From NCBI RefSeq assembly GCF_030408835.1, contig NZ_CP047357.1, forward strand, positions 1,054,001 through 1,118,000: DNA of 64,000 nt. Reading direction: 5' to 3'. Below, in pieces: positions 45,549 to 56,094 of this stretch. Below the pieces are notes generated by a model. It had not been told where the DNA came from, did no database searches, and worked only from the letters and a program-made list of their open reading frames with translations. The position numbers and the translations under genes were made by a program. The DNA is from Corynebacterium freneyi. Its GTDB lineage: Bacteria; Actinomycetota; Actinomycetes; Mycobacteriales; Mycobacteriaceae. Each line of letters opens with the position of its first letter. Positions within the stretch are counted from its first letter, which is position 1.

Positions 45549-47908
45549 ATCGGGGTGGCCTTGATCTTCCACACCTCGTCGGCGTAGTCGCGGATGGTGC
45601 GGTCGGAGGAGAAGCGACCCGAACGGATGATGTTCAGGAAGCACATGCGCGCCCACTTCAGCTCGTCGCGGTAGTCCTCGGCCATGCGGTCGCGGGTCTC
45701 GCGGTAGTCGGTGAAATCGCCCAGGACGTAGTACACGTCGGCCGGCTCGTAGCCGGGGGAGTTGAGCAGCGAGTGGTGCAGGTCGTGGAACATGCCCGAT
45801 CCGCCGTCGGAGAACGTGCCGTCGATCAGGGAGTCCAGCGCCCGCTTCAGGCCCGGCACCGACTCGTAGACCGCGCGCGGGTCGTAGGTCTTGCGAAGCT
45901 CCGGCAGCTCCTCTTCCTTCGCGCCGAAGATGTAGGCGTTGTCGTCGCCGACGGCCTCGACGATCTCGACGTTGGCGCCGTCGAGGGTGCCCAGGGTCAG
46001 GGCGCCGTTCATCATGAACTTCATGTTGCCCGTGCCCGAGGCCTCCTTGCCGGCCGTGGAGATCTGCTCGGAGATGTCGGTGGCCGGGATGATGTGCTCG
46101 GCGGGGGAGACGTTGTAGTTCTCGACGAACACGACCTTGAGTTTGTCGCCGATCTCCGGGTCGTTGTTCACCAGGTCCGCGATGGAGTTGATGAACTTGA
46201 TGATCGCCTTCGCCCGGACGTAGCCCGGGGCCGCCTTCGCGCCGAAGATGGCCACGCGCGGCACGACGTCCCACTCCGGGTCGTCCTTGATGCGGTAGTA
46301 CAGGTCCAGGATGTACAGGGCGTTGAGCAGCTGGCGCTTGTACTCGTGGAGGCGCTTGATCTGCGAGTCGAAGATCGCGTCGGGCGAGATCTCGACGCCC
46401 TGGCGGGCCTTGATCCACGCGGCGAAGTCTTCCTTGTTGCCGTGCTTGATGGCCATGACCTCGCGCAGGACGTCCTCGTCGTCGGCGAACTTCTCCAGCT
46501 CGGCGAGCTTGTCCAGGTCGGTGACCCAGTCGTCGGATCCCGACAGGCGGGTCAGCAGCTGCGGCAGGCGCGGGTTGCACTGGTTGAGCCAGCGGCGCGG
46601 GGTGACGCCGTTGGTCTTGTTGTTGAACTTCTCCGGCCAGATGTCGTGCCACACGCCGAGGGTTTCGCGCTTGATGATCTCGGTGTGCAGCGCCGCGACG
46701 CCGTTGATGGAGTACGCGGTGTAGCAGGCGATCCAGGCCATGTGGATGAAGCCGTTGGAGATCGGCGCCATGTAGTCGATGGTGCCGTGGTCGATGCCGC
46801 GCTCGGCGAGGTCGAGGCGGAAACGGCGGTCGATTTCCTGGATGATCTCGAGCACGCGGTGGAACAGGCGCTCGAAGATGGAGAATTCCCAGGTCTCCAG
46901 GGCCTCGGCCAGCACGGTGTGGTTGGTGTAGGCGAAGGTCTTGGAGGTGATGTCCCAGGCCTTGTCCCAGCCGAGGCCGTGCTCGTCGAGAAGCAGTCGC
47001 ATTAGTTCGGGGATGGCGAGCACCGGGTGGGTGTCGTTGAGCTGGACGCAGTTGTACTCGGCGAAGGAGTCGAGGGAGCCGTGGTTGTCCAGGTGGGAGT
47101 CGATCATCGCCTGGAGGGAGGCGGAGACGAAGAAGTACTGCTGGCGGACGCGCAGCACCTTGCCCTCGTAGGTGGAGTCGTTGGGGTAGAGCACGCGGCA
47201 CAGGTCGTGGACGCGTTCGCGCTCGACGATGGCGTCGGTGAAGCGCTGGGAGTTGAAGGCGTCGTAGTCGAACTCGCGCATGGGCTCGGAGTTCCACAGG
47301 CGCAGGGTGCCGACGTTGTCGGTGCCGTAGCCGGTGATCGGCATGTCGTGGGGGACGGCGCGGACGGTGAGGTCGTCGAATCGCACGATGCGGGACTCGT
47401 CCTCGCGGCGGACGACGAAGGGGTAGCCCTCTTCCATCCACGGGTCGGGGTGTTCGTCCTGGAAGCCGTCTTCGAAGGTCTGCTTGAACAGGCCGTAGCG
47501 GTAGAGGATGCCGTAGCCGGTGGCCGGCAGGTCCTGGGTGGCGCAGGAGTCGAGGAAGCAGGCGGCGAGTCGGCCGAGGCCGCCGTTGCCCAGCGCGGCG
47601 TCGTGCTCGGCTTCGAGGATGTCGGTGAGGTTCTTGCCGTAGGCGGCGACCGCCTCTTCGGCTTCGTCGACCAGGCCGAGGTTGAGCAGGTTGTTCAGCA
47701 GGGCGCGGCCCATGAGGAATTCTGCCGAGAAGTAGTGCTGCTGCCGGGTGGCGGCGTAGGCGCGGGTGGTGGCTTCCCAATCGTCGGCGAGGTGGTCGAC
47801 GACGACGCGGGACATGCCGGACCAGAATTCCATCTCGGAGGAGGCTTCGGGCGTGCGGCCGGATTCGGCGCGCACGTGGGAGGCGAGGCGATCAGTGAAA
47901 TTCGTCAT
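45542..47908 (-). CDS. glgP: Glycogen/maltodextrin phosphorylase
   Basis: Releases glucose-1-phosphate from alpha-glucan ends (GT35, PLP-dependent). 788 residues. Signatures: LGNGGLGRLAACFLDS near the N-terminus, QLNDTHPVLAIPELMR, and the PLP-lysine site KEASGTGNMKFMMNGALTLG. The protein runs from the N-terminus (TNFTDRLASHV) to the usual tail (IRDYADEVWKIKATPIK). With glgE and glgB it completes a storage and mobilisation set in the window. A terminator follows; a short tandem duplication spans its stop. Confidence 0.97.
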   Translation of the reverse strand: MTNFTDRLASHVRAESGRTPEASSEMEFWSGMSRVVVDHLADDWEATTRAYAATRQQHYFSAEFLMGRALLNNLLNLGLVDEAEEAVAAYGKNLTDILEAEHDAALGNGGLGRLAACFLDSCATQDLPATGYGILYRYGLFKQTFEDGFQDEHPDPWMEEGYPFVVRREDESRIVRFDDLTVRAVPHDMPITGYGTDNVGTLRLWNSEPMREFDYDAFNSQRFTDAIVERERVHDLCRVLYPNDSTYEGKVLRVRQQYFFVSASLQAMIDSHLDNHGSLDSFAEYNCVQLNDTHPVLAIPELMRLLLDEHGLGWDKAWDITSKTFAYTNHTVLAEALETWEFSIFERLFHRVLEIIQEIDRRFRLDLAERGIDHGTIDYMAPISNGFIHMAWIACYTAYSINGVAALHTEIIKRETLGVWHDIWPEKFNNKTNGVTPRRWLNQCNPRLPQLLTRLSGSDDWVTDLDKLAELEKFADDEDVLREVMAIKHGNKEDFAAWIKARQGVEISPDAIFDSQIKRLHEYKRQLLNALYILDLYYRIKDDPEWDVVPRVAIFGAKAAPGYVRAKAIIKFINSIADLVNNDPEIGDKLKVVFVENYNVSPAEHIIPATDISEQISTAGKEASGTGNMKFMMNGALTLGTLDGANVEIVEAVGDDNAYIFGAKEEELPELRKTYDPRAVYESVPGLKRALDSLIDGTFSDGGSGMFHDLHHSLLNSPGYEPADVYYVLGDFTDYRETRDRMAEDYRDELKWARMCFLNIIRSGRFSSDRTIRDYADEVWKIKATPIK

Positions 47909-47971
47909 GGGGCTTTGGATCTCCGATTGCGGGGGTGGGCGGGCGTCGGTGGACGCAGGCGGACTCCGACA

Positions 47972-48898
47972 TTACCCCGCAATGCGGTCGGTCTCGCGCC
48001 GAGCGTTCCGGTCGGGGTTGCTTTGCGACGCCGACGTGGCGATCATCCGGCGTCCGATGGCGATGACGGCGATTGCGGTGACGTACATGACGATGGAGTA
48101 GACGGCGGCGGGCACGGCGAATTCCTCGTCGCGGACGACGGTCAGCGCGATGACGAGTCCGAGGGTGGAGTTCTTGATGCCGTATTCGACGGCCAGCGCC
48201 AGCTGGGAGGCGCGGTCGACGCGGGCGATCCACGCCAGTGCGCCGCCGACGAGAATGACGGCGATGTTGAACACGAGCACGGCCGGGCCGGTGACGATGG
48301 TCATGTCGATGATCTCCCCGCCGAGGTCGACGGCGACGGCGCCGATGGCCAGCAGCAGGACCAGCGCGCCGAAAACGGACATGCCGCGCTCGAGCTTGGC
48401 GGCGAGTTCCGGCTTCTTGGCGCGGATGACCATGCCGATGGCCACGGGGATGAGGATGATGCCGATGAGCAGGCCGAAGGTCTGGCCCAGCGGCACCGAG
48501 ACGGAGAGTTCGGTGGCGCCGGGGAGAATGCGGCCCGCGACGTCGAGCCAGCCGGGCAGGGTGACGATGATCACCAGCGATGCGACGACGGTGAGGATGA
48601 TCGACAGGGCGACGTTGCCGCGCGCCAGGTAGGTGACCAGGTTCGACGTCGATCCGCCGGGGCAGGCGGCGACGAGGACGAGGCCCAGCGCCATGATCGG
48701 CGGAAGGTCCATGACCAGCGCCACCGCGATGCCGATGGCGGGCACCAGGAACACTTGGCCGAGCGTGCCGATGATGGTGGCCCGCGGCGTGCGGGCCTGT
48801 TCCCGGAAGTCGGCGAGCGTCAGGCTCAGCCCGATGCCCACCATGATGACCGCGAGGGCCACCGGCAATCCGATGGCGATGACCGGGCTGTCCTGCAT
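47972..48898 (-). CDS. Bile acid:sodium symporter family (BASS) transporter
   Basis: A 308-residue transporter of about ten helices. ACPGGSTSNLVTYLARGNVALS is the characteristic BASS crossover/Na-binding region, here slightly over its core, and EYGIKNSTLGLVIAL is the second crossover motif. Corynebacterial relatives carry organic anions such as pantoate or sulfonates; the substrate here is unknown. Start ATG 48898 gives MQDSPVIAIGLPVAL; a longer frame (to 48949) adds a non-conserved leader. It lies 63 nt before glgP's start on the same strand. Confidence 0.85.
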   Translation of the reverse strand: MQDSPVIAIGLPVALAVIMVGIGLSLTLADFREQARTPRATIIGTLGQVFLVPAIGIAVALVMDLPPIMALGLVLVAACPGGSTSNLVTYLARGNVALSIILTVVASLVIIVTLPGWLDVAGRILPGATELSVSVPLGQTFGLLIGIILIPVAIGMVIRAKKPELAAKLERGMSVFGALVLLLAIGAVAVDLGGEIIDMTIVTGPAVLVFNIAVILVGGALAWIARVDRASQLALAVEYGIKNSTLGLVIALTVVRDEEFAVPAAVYSIVMYVTAIAVIAIGRRMIATSASQSNPDRNARRETDRIAG

Positions 48899-49072
48899 GC
48901 GTCGACGACCTTCCCCTTGGCTTGCGGCACCCGCCGATGACGGGCACATGGTTTTGCGGGGGATGGTATTCGCGTCGAGGGTGGTTGTGGGTGAAAAACG
49001 AAAACTTGGTCGCCTTTTGTGTCGTGCGCCCCATGCCCGTGGCTCGGGCGCGGCGGTTCCGGCGTGGCGACT

Positions 49073-49735
49073 CTAGTCCAGGATCGCGCCGACGATGTCG
49101 CCGATGCGGCCGAGGTGGGCGACCTCCGACGGGAGGAAGTCCGGGCCGCCGGGGCGGCCGATGACCAGCGTCCAGCCCTTGCCCATGGGTGCGGCGGCGA
49201 GGGAGGACTCCATGAGCGTCCACGACGGGGGAATCCACTGCTCGTTGTCGACGTCGAGGCGGCGCGCGGAATCCACCGGCGGCTCGGACAGCGTGCGGCC
49301 GTCATCGGCGGGGGCGGCCATGGACGCGACCACGCGGCGCGTGCCGCCGGAGGAGTGGCCGAGCACCAGCGCCCAGCCGGCGGTCATGGTGCGGGGCAGG
49401 CCGTCGACGAGCTCGCCCAGCGCGCGCTGCGGCTGATTGCGGTGCCGCGACAGGTCGGCGAGCATCGCGATCTGGCCGCGGCGGTCGACCGACCCGGAAA
49501 ACGGGCGAATCGAATCGACTTCGACTCCGTCGAGTGACTGCGCCGCGCTGATGAGGGTGTCCGGCAGGCTGCCGCCGGGCAACTCCACCACGATGTCGTC
49601 CACGACCGTCCCGTCGGCGCCGTGCTCCACCACGTCGACGGAACGGATGTCCCCGCCCGTGTCGCCGAGCGCCGCCGCCAGCAGGCCCAAAGAGCCCGGG
49701 GCGTCGGGGATTTGCACTCGCAAGAGATAGGACAT
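49073..49735 (-). CDS. ACT domain protein next to gatCA
   Basis: A 220-residue protein. The N-terminal ACT domain reads SYLLRVQIPDAPGSLGLLAA then DIRSVDVVEHGADGTVVDDI, typical of amino-acid-sensing modules. The C-terminal half (WTLVIGRPGGPDFLPSEVAHL) looks GAF-like and is conserved in corynebacteria at this place. Function is unknown; a ligand-sensing role is inferred. It is divergent to gatC with a 276-nt gap. Confidence 0.8.
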   Translation of the reverse strand: MSYLLRVQIPDAPGSLGLLAAALGDTGGDIRSVDVVEHGADGTVVDDIVVELPGGSLPDTLISAAQSLDGVEVDSIRPFSGSVDRRGQIAMLADLSRHRNQPQRALGELVDGLPRTMTAGWALVLGHSSGGTRRVVASMAAPADDGRTLSEPPVDSARRLDVDNEQWIPPSWTLMESSLAAAPMGKGWTLVIGRPGGPDFLPSEVAHLGRIGDIVGAILD

Positions 49736-50011
49736 GGGTTACGGGAACCTTTCGTGGCGGCCGCCACCAGGGGCGATCCCGGGTGACGCCGGCCGGTATG
49801 GTCAAGACGGATCACAAGGGTACATGGCCGTCACCCGCCACGGGAATGTGAGTTGCACCACTGCTGAAACGTCGGGTCGAGTGCCGCGACGGTGCAGTAA
49901 CGGCGCCGCGCCAACCACGCGACGACCCCGTGTCGACCCCGCACGGCGACGAATCCGCCGCAGCGGCTAACCTGTTCGGGGAAAACCCGGAGACAACGAA
50001 AGGGGTCACGC
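49736..50011. promoter_or_regulatory. Divergent intergenic region between ACT gene and gatC
   Basis: A 276-nt gap. TAACCT (49967-49972) is a possible -10 for gatCA, about 40 nt before the GTG; CGAAAGGGG (49999-50007) is the ribosome site. No strong palindrome or RNA element was recognised. Confidence 0.4.
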
Positions 50012-50311
50012 GTGCCCGCAATCTCGCGCGACGAGGTCGCCCACCTCGCACGACTGTCCCGCCTGGCTCTGACCGACGCCGAGCTCGACGAGTTCGCCGG
50101 TCAGATCGACGGCATCATCAACCACGTCCAGGACGTCCAGGAGGTCGCCGCCGCGGACGTCGAGCCCATGAGCCACCCGTCGTCGCTGTCGGGCGTCATG
50201 CGCGAGGACGTGGTCAAGCCCACGCTGACCGCCGAGCTGGCCCTGGACCAGGCGCCCTCCGTCGAGGACGAGCGTTTCGAGGTTCCGCAGATCCTGGGCG
50301 AGGAGGAGTGA
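50012..50311 (+). CDS. gatC: Asp-tRNA(Asn)/Glu-tRNA(Gln) amidotransferase subunit C
   Basis: Small subunit that stabilises GatA in the GatCAB complex. 99 residues: [22 protein letters not shown], then [18 protein letters not shown] and the C-terminal [12 protein letters not shown], the usual GatC tail. The GTG follows CGAAAGGGGTCAC. Its stop lies 2 nt before gatA. Confidence 0.95.
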   Translation: MPAISRDEVAHLARLSRLALTDAELDEFAGQIDGIINHVQDVQEVAAADVEPMSHPSSLSGVMREDVVKPTLTAELALDQAPSVEDERFEVPQILGEEE

Positions 50312-50313
50312 TC

Positions 50314-51834
50314 ATGGCCGACAACGCCGCCAACGCCAAGCTGTTCACCGCCGTCGCCGACGACCCGATCCTGGGTCTGACCGCCGCGGAACTGGCCGAG
50401 AAGATCCACGCCCGCGAGCTGACCTCCGTGGAGGTCACCCAGGCGTTCCTCGACCGCATCGCCGCCGTCGACGGGGACATCCACGCCTTCCTGCACATCG
50501 GCGCCGAGGAGGCCCTGGCCGCCGCGAAGGCCGTCGACGAGTCCCTCGACGCGGGCGAGGCCCCGGCGTCGCCGCTGGCGGGCGTGCCGCTGGCGCTGAA
50601 GGACGTCTTCACCACCGTCGACGCCCCGACGACGTGCGCGTCGAAGATGCTCGAGGGCTACATGAGCCCCTACGACGCCACGGTCACCGAGAAGCTCCGC
50701 GCCGCGGGCATCCCGATCCTGGGCAAGACGAACATGGACGAGTTCGCCATGGGTTCGTCGACGGAGAACTCCGCGTACGGCCCGACCCACAACCCCTGGG
50801 ACGTCGAGCGCACCGCCGGCGGCTCGGGCGGCGGTTCCTCCGCCGCGCTGGCCTCGGCCATGGCTCCGCTGGCCATCGGCACCGACACCGGTGGTTCTAT
50901 CCGCCAGCCCGCCGCGCTGACCGCGACCGTCGGCGTGAAGCCGACCTACGGCACCGTCTCCCGCCATGGTCTCGTCGCCTGCGCGTCCTCGCTCGACCAG
51001 GGTGGTCCGACCGCCCGCACCGTGCTGGACACCGCTCTGCTCCACGCGGTCATCGCCGGCCACGACGAGCGCGACTCCACCTCCACCGATCAGCCCATCG
51101 CCGACGTCGTCTCCGCCGCCAGGGAGGGCGCCAGCGGCGACCTGACGGGCATGAAGGTCGGCGTCGTCAAGCAGTTCGACCGCACCGAGGGTTACCAGGC
51201 GGGCGTGCTGGACAGCTTCCACGAGGCCGTCGAGAAGCTGAAGGGGGCCGGCGCGGAGGTCGTCGAGGTCGACTGCCCGAACTTCGACCACGCCCTGAGC
51301 GCCTACTACCTGATTCTGCCGTGCGAGGTCAGCTCCAACCTGGCCCGCTTCGACGGCATGCGCTACGGCCAGCGCGTCGGCGACGACGGCACCCGCTCCG
51401 CCGACGAGGTCATGGCCATGACCCGCGCCGCCGGTTTCGGTGACGAGGTCAAGCGCCGCATCATCATCGGCACCTACGCCCTGTCCGTCGGCTACTACGA
51501 CGCCTACTACGTCCAGGCGCAGCGCGTGCGCACCCTGATCCAGCAGGACTTCGAGCGCGCCTTCGAGGAGGTCGACGTCCTGATCTCGCCGACCACCCCG
51601 ACCACCGCGTTCAAGCTGGGCGAGAAGGTCGATGACCCGCTGAGCATGTACATGTTCGACCTGTGCACCCTGCCGCTGAACCTGGCCGGCATGTGCGGCA
51701 TGTCCGTGCCGTCGGGCCTGGCCCCGGACACCGGCCTGCCGGTGGGCCTGCAGATCATGGCGCCGCGGCACGGCGACGACCGCCTGTACAAGGTCGGCGC
51801 CGCCTACGAGAAGGTCCGCGGCCCGGTGGCCTGA
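50314..51834 (+). CDS. gatA: Asp-tRNA(Asn)/Glu-tRNA(Gln) amidotransferase subunit A
   Basis: Amidase subunit that releases ammonia from glutamine for transamidation of misacylated tRNA. The catalytic triad is visible: Lys in [14 protein letters not shown], the cis-Ser in [13 protein letters not shown] and the nucleophile Ser in [14 protein letters not shown]. 506 residues is normal. GAGGAGTGATC precedes ATG 50314. gatB is not adjacent but lies 4.4 kb away, as in other corynebacteria. Confidence 0.97.
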   Translation: MADNAANAKLFTAVADDPILGLTAAELAEKIHARELTSVEVTQAFLDRIAAVDGDIHAFLHIGAEEALAAAKAVDESLDAGEAPASPLAGVPLALKDVFTTVDAPTTCASKMLEGYMSPYDATVTEKLRAAGIPILGKTNMDEFAMGSSTENSAYGPTHNPWDVERTAGGSGGGSSAALASAMAPLAIGTDTGGSIRQPAALTATVGVKPTYGTVSRHGLVACASSLDQGGPTARTVLDTALLHAVIAGHDERDSTSTDQPIADVVSAAREGASGDLTGMKVGVVKQFDRTEGYQAGVLDSFHEAVEKLKGAGAEVVEVDCPNFDHALSAYYLILPCEVSSNLARFDGMRYGQRVGDDGTRSADEVMAMTRAAGFGDEVKRRIIIGTYALSVGYYDAYYVQAQRVRTLIQQDFERAFEEVDVLISPTTPTTAFKLGEKVDDPLSMYMFDLCTLPLNLAGMCGMSVPSGLAPDTGLPVGLQIMAPRHGDDRLYKVGAAYEKVRGPVA

Positions 51835-51886
51835 TCTTCTCGTCAGATCTGGTCGCCCGCGCGGGGTCGCCCCGCGGGTGACGATG

Positions 51887-51915
51887 ACCGCCGTCCCTTC
51901 CCGGGGCGGCGGTTT
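51887..51915 (+). terminator. Terminator after gatA
   Basis: ACCGCCGTCCC (51887-51897) pairs with GGGGCGGCGGT (51903-51913) with one T-G pair, then TTTCGTC. A second small GCGGGG/CCCCGC hairpin lies just upstream. Confidence 0.75.
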
Positions 51916-52093
51916 CGTCGTCTGTGGCCACCGCACGCGCGGGCGAAAGTCGGCCGGTCCGTCCGGCCATGAGATCGACGATCGTCCCGCCGACGACGTT
52001 CGCCGGATCCTGGAGGCGCCGTCTCGCGGCGAAGAAGGTTGGTGGGAGCCGGCGGCGGCAACGGGGGAGTAGCCGTCGCGTAGCATCACTGCG

Positions 52094-53545
52094 ATGGACG
52101 CACGGGGCACGGAAGCGAAAGGCGGTCACATGCGGGATGAGTCGATGCCGGCGCAGCATCATCTGCCGCCCAAGCAGGCGTATCTCGCGTTGTTCGCGCT
52201 CTGCGTCGGGTTCTTCATGAACCTCTTGGATCAGTCGATCGTCGCGGTGGCCACGCCGCAGATCATGGACCAGCTCGACGCCGAATACTCCGCCGCGATC
52301 TGGGTGACGTCGGCCTACCTGCTCGCCTACGCGGTGCCGCTGCTGGTCACCGGCCGCCTCGGTGACCAATTCGGGCAGAAGCGCGTCTACCAGGTCGGCA
52401 TGGTCATCTTCACGCTGTCGTCGCTGTGGTGCGGCATGGCGGCGTCGATCGAATCGCTCGTGCTCGCCCGCTTCGCCCAGGGGCTCGGCGCAGCTCTCAT
52501 CGGGCCGCAGACGTTGGCGATCATCACCCGCATCTTCCCGCCGGAGCGCCGCGGCAAGGCGATGGGCTGGTGGGGCACCGTCGCGGGCCTGGCCACCCTC
52601 ACCGGCCCGCTGCTCGGCGGCGCGTTGACCAGCTCCGTCGGCTGGGAGTGGATCTTCTTCGTCAACATTCCCTTCGGCATCCTGTCGTTGGTGCTGGTTG
52701 CCACGTGGGTGCCGGATCTGCCGTCGACGTCGCGCAGCTTCGACATCCCGGGCATCGTGGTGTCGACGCTGGCGATGGTCGGCCTCGTCTTCGGCCTGCA
52801 GCAGGGCCAGCACGCCGGTTGGGCCCCGTGGATCTGGGCGCTGCTGGGCGGCTCCGCGGTGCTGTTCGTCATCTTCGTGCGACTGCAGGCCACGGCTCCG
52901 TCGCGCGGGGTGGAGGCGCTCGTTCCGCTTCGGCTTTTCGACGACCCGAACTTCGCCCGGGGAGCGCTGTCCATCGCGACGATGGCCTTCGCCACCGCGG
53001 CCAACGCGCTGCCGATCATGCTGTACGTGCAAACCCACGAACACCTCACCGCTTTCCAGGCGGGGCTGCTGGTGGCGCCGATGGCCCTGCTGTCGGGCGT
53101 GCTGGCGCCGTGGGTCGGGTCGATGGTCGAACGCACCAAACCCAACCGACTGTCCATGATCGGCTTCGGTTCGATGATCGTCGGCCACGTGGCCATGTTC
53201 GCCGTCCTGCGCGACTCGGTGCCCACGGCGGCCATCGCCGTCGTGGTCCTCATCCTCGGCGTGGGCAACGCCTTCGTGTGGGCGCCGAACTCCACCATCA
53301 CCCTGCGCGGCCTGGACACCCGCATCGCCGGCGCGGGCTCCGGCGTCTACAACGCCACCCGACAGGTCGGCGCGGTCTTCGGCGCGGCCGCCACCGCGGC
53401 GTTCATCGAAGTCGGGCAGGCGGCCGGGGCCGGGGCCGCCGTCTTCGGCCGGTCGCTGCTGCTGCATGCGGCGGTTCTGTGCATCGGATTCGTCGCGGTG
53501 TCCGGGTTCACCCGACCCCGCGAATCCCACGTCGGGGCGTCGTAA
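52094..53545 (+). CDS. MFS multidrug exporter, DHA2 (14-TM, EmrB/QacA-like) family
   Basis: A 483-residue proton-driven exporter with about fourteen helices. LLDQSIVAVATPQIMDQL is the DHA2 motif D1 region, GRLGDQFGQKRVYQ the loop 2-3 motif A, and GTVAGLATLTGPLLGGAL the antiporter motif C. The substrate is unknown. ATG 52094 stands exactly 7 nt after TAGCAT (52081-52086), the leaderless pattern seen at many genes here; ATG 52130, with an AAAGGCGG site, is an alternative (471 aa). A CGTCGTAAAGC repeat variant contains its stop codon (53538-53548). Confidence 0.9.
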   Translation: MDARGTEAKGGHMRDESMPAQHHLPPKQAYLALFALCVGFFMNLLDQSIVAVATPQIMDQLDAEYSAAIWVTSAYLLAYAVPLLVTGRLGDQFGQKRVYQVGMVIFTLSSLWCGMAASIESLVLARFAQGLGAALIGPQTLAIITRIFPPERRGKAMGWWGTVAGLATLTGPLLGGALTSSVGWEWIFFVNIPFGILSLVLVATWVPDLPSTSRSFDIPGIVVSTLAMVGLVFGLQQGQHAGWAPWIWALLGGSAVLFVIFVRLQATAPSRGVEALVPLRLFDDPNFARGALSIATMAFATAANALPIMLYVQTHEHLTAFQAGLLVAPMALLSGVLAPWVGSMVERTKPNRLSMIGFGSMIVGHVAMFAVLRDSVPTAAIAVVVLILGVGNAFVWAPNSTITLRGLDTRIAGAGSGVYNATRQVGAVFGAAATAAFIEVGQAAGAGAAVFGRSLLLHAAVLCIGFVAVSGFTRPRESHVGAS

Positions 53546-53625
53546 AGCGGGCACCGACACGGAGGGGAACCAGGCACCCGCCGCCCGAAGCGCGGTGACG
53601 CCCGGTCGTCGCTATTGTGGAGATC

Positions 53626-54657
53626 ATGCGAATCGCGACCCTGACCTCCGGTGGCGACTGCCCCGGTCTCAACGCCGTCATCCGCGCCATCGTGCGCACC
53701 GCCAGCTCCGAATACGGCTCCACCGTCGTCGGCTTCGAAGACGGCTGGATCGGCCTGATGGAAGACCGCAGGGTCCAGCTCTACGACGACGAGAACATCG
53801 ACAAGATGCTGCTGCGCGGCGGCACCATGCTCGGCACCGGCCGCGTCCACCCCGACATCCTCACGTCGAGCCTGGACCGGATCAAGGAAAACCTCTCCGA
53901 CGCGGGCATCGACGCCCTCATCCCCATCGGCGGCGAAGGCACCCTCAAGGCCGGCAAGTGGCTGTCGGACAACGGCGTGCCCGTCGTCGGCGTGCCCAAG
54001 ACCATCGACAACGACGTCAACGGCACCGACTTCACCTTCGGCTTCGACACCGCCGTCGCCGTGGCCACCGAAGCCGTCGACCGCCTGCACACCACCGCCG
54101 AATCCCACGAGCGCGTCATGATCGTCGAGGTCATGGGCCGCCACGTCGGCTGGATCGCCCTCCACGCGGGCATGGCCGGCGGCGCGCACTACATCGTCAT
54201 TCCGGAAGAGCCCTTCGACATCAACGTCATCTGCAAGTCCATGGAACGCCGGTTCCAGATGGGCGAAAAGTACGGCATCATCGTCGTCGCCGAAGGCGCC
54301 ACCCCCAAGGAAGGCACCATGCGGTACGAGGAAGGCGGCATCGACCAGTTCGGCCACCAGACCTTCAACGGCATCGGCCAGGTCATCGGCAACGAAATCA
54401 AGGAACGCACCGGCTACGACGTGCGCACCACCGTCCTCGGCCACATCCAGCGCGGCGGCACCCCCACCGCCTACGACCGCGTGCTGGCCACCCGCTACGG
54501 CGTCCACGCCACCCGCGCCGTCCACGAAGGCGACTACGGCAAGATCGTCGCCCTGCGCGGCGAGCACATCGAGCGCATCGACATCGACGACGCCGTCGCC
54601 GAGCTCAAGGTCGTGCCGCCCCGCCGCTACGCCACCGCCAAGGCGCTGTTCGGCTAA
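53626..54657 (+). CDS. pfkA: 6-phosphofructokinase
   Basis: Commits fructose-6-phosphate to glycolysis. 343 residues. [19 protein letters not shown] is the nucleotide-binding start, [12 protein letters not shown] follows, and the active site is [20 protein letters not shown] with the catalytic Asp; [13 protein letters not shown] binds substrate. Corynebacterial PfkA of this type is ATP-dependent, although GGEGT replaces GGDGS of enteric enzymes. ATG 53626 lies 7 nt after TATTGT (53613-53618), a leaderless pattern. The stop codon overlaps that of the convergent gene. Confidence 0.95.
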   Translation: MRIATLTSGGDCPGLNAVIRAIVRTASSEYGSTVVGFEDGWIGLMEDRRVQLYDDENIDKMLLRGGTMLGTGRVHPDILTSSLDRIKENLSDAGIDALIPIGGEGTLKAGKWLSDNGVPVVGVPKTIDNDVNGTDFTFGFDTAVAVATEAVDRLHTTAESHERVMIVEVMGRHVGWIALHAGMAGGAHYIVIPEEPFDINVICKSMERRFQMGEKYGIIVVAEGATPKEGTMRYEEGGIDQFGHQTFNGIGQVIGNEIKERTGYDVRTTVLGHIQRGGTPTAYDRVLATRYGVHATRAVHEGDYGKIVALRGEHIERIDIDDAVAELKVVPPRRYATAKALFG

Positions 54658-55520
54658 GCGCCCCCGTGCCCGGCGACCTCCAACACGAAGGAGTCGCACC
54701 GGTAGGGAAGCGGCACCACGTCATCCGAGGCGAACCCCAGGTGGTCATGCAGATACCACCGCAGGTTCGCCTCGACCTTTTCCCGCGTCCGCTGCGCCGA
54801 CCGCAGCCAGTACGACCGGGTGCGGGCCAACATGACGATCTGCTCCGGCGTCAAAAGCTGCTCCCATTCCAGTCTCAGCTCGTCGGTGATGCGCAGCGGG
54901 GCGGCGACGTCGGGGACGAAGCCGGGCTTCTGCACGTCGCCGGCGTGCATGATGCGCGTCAGCCGGTGCACCCACGGCACCCGCACGTCGAGGGTGTTCC
55001 ACGTCAACACCACCCGCCCGCCGGGCCGCAGCAGCCGCGCGAACTCCGCCGACGCCGCCGGCACGTCGACCCAATGCCACGTCTGCGCGCAGGTGATCGC
55101 GTCGAACGAGCCGTCCGCCAGGCCCGTGGCCTCCGCCGTGGCCCGCACCCGCGCGACGTCGGGGCAGGCGCGCCCCAGGGCGGCGAGCATCTCCGCGCCG
55201 GGTTCCACGGCGGTGACCCGATGGCCGGACGCCACCAGCGCGGCGGTGAGCTTGCCGGTGCCCGCACCGACGTCGAGAACATCGAGCGCTGCGCCAATGG
55301 TCCCTGCGTCAGTGGTCCCTGCGCCGACCCCGGCGCCGACGAGGGCGACGACCTCCTGCGGATACCCGGGGCGCACGTCGTCGTAGCGTGCCGCGTCGCC
55401 GTCGGAAAGCCCCTCGCCGAAGGCCCCGGCACCGACCCGGCGATGCGCGCCATCGCGGAACACGGGCATCGCCGCCCGCGACGTCGGCGGAATCGGGGGA
55501 TGATCGCTGGGACCGGGCAT
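54654..55520 (-). CDS. Class I SAM-dependent methyltransferase
   Basis: A 288-residue methyltransferase: [20 protein letters not shown] (SAM motif I), [12 protein letters not shown] (motif II), [14 protein letters not shown] (motif IV) and [13 protein letters not shown] (post-motif). The small-molecule substrate is unknown. Its stop (complement of 54654-54656) shares two bases with the pfkA stop. It follows the upstream minus-strand gene after 4 nt, so the two are an operon. Confidence 0.88.
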   Translation of the reverse strand: MPGPSDHPPIPPTSRAAMPVFRDGAHRRVGAGAFGEGLSDGDAARYDDVRPGYPQEVVALVGAGVGAGTTDAGTIGAALDVLDVGAGTGKLTAALVASGHRVTAVEPGAEMLAALGRACPDVARVRATAEATGLADGSFDAITCAQTWHWVDVPAASAEFARLLRPGGRVVLTWNTLDVRVPWVHRLTRIMHAGDVQKPGFVPDVAAPLRITDELRLEWEQLLTPEQIVMLARTRSYWLRSAQRTREKVEANLRWYLHDHLGFASDDVVPLPYRCDSFVLEVAGHGGA

Positions 55521-55524
55521 GGAA

Positions 55525-56094
55525 CTACAGCAATCCGTGGGCCGACGCGAAGTCGCGGGCCTCGTCCTCGGAACCGTACGGACCGAAACGCAGCACCGAA
55601 TTCTCCGTCACGTCGTAGATCAGACCCGTCTCCTGCAGCCAATGCACTTCATGGGCGCCATCGGGGGAGGTGCCGAGCTCGATCATGTCGACCCCGCCGG
55701 CGGGATCCTTCACCGCATCGGCGAACCCCTCGTCGGTGACCATCGTGGTGGAAATTCCGTTCGGCGAGCCGTCGTCAAGCAAGCAATTCACCGCCGGCAC
55801 CTCGGCGGGAACGCCATCGTCCGGCGACCCCAAGCCGCGGGGATTGTCCATGAGCAGGAAGCACATCTCCGCATTCCAGCCCTCCGCGAGCTCCGCGGGA
55901 AGGGAATCCCGCAGGCCCTCCGGATGCAGCTCCGCGCCGAAACCCTCGTTCGACGTGCCCGTGAACATCGACGCGATCACCGCAATCGACACCACCACCG
56001 CCGCACCGATCCCGAGTCCGGCCAGCAGCCCCCTGCGGCGCGGTCGATTCGGCTCGTCCTTGGCGCTGTCATCCTGGGTGCGGGCGTGGGTCAT
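55525..56094 (-). CDS. Hypothetical single-pass membrane protein
   Basis: A 189-residue protein: a charged cytoplasmic N-terminus (about 25 residues, KDEPNRPRRRG), one membrane helix (LLAGLGIGAAVVVSIAVIASMF) and an outside domain with paired cysteines (AEMCFLLMDNP and VNCLLDDGS) that could form a disulfide. I do not recognise the family. The ATG at 56094 gives MTHARTQDD; a longer frame to 56208 overlaps gatB's start and is less likely. An exact CGTCGTCAAGC repeat copy lies at 55770-55780. Confidence 0.6.
   Translation of the reverse strand: MTHARTQDDSAKDEPNRPRRRGLLAGLGIGAAVVVSIAVIASMFTGTSNEGFGAELHPEGLRDSLPAELAEGWNAEMCFLLMDNPRGLGSPDDGVPAEVPAVNCLLDDGSPNGISTTMVTDEGFADAVKDPAGGVDMIELGTSPDGAHEVHWLQETGLIYDVTENSVLRFGPYGSEDEARDFASAHGLL
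55770..55780 (-). repeat. GCTTGACGACG copy within hypothetical gene
   Basis: Exact 11-mer on the minus strand, preceded there by TTGCTT, so the strand reads TTGCTTGCTTGACGACGGC. It lies inside the coding region. Confidence 0.5.
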
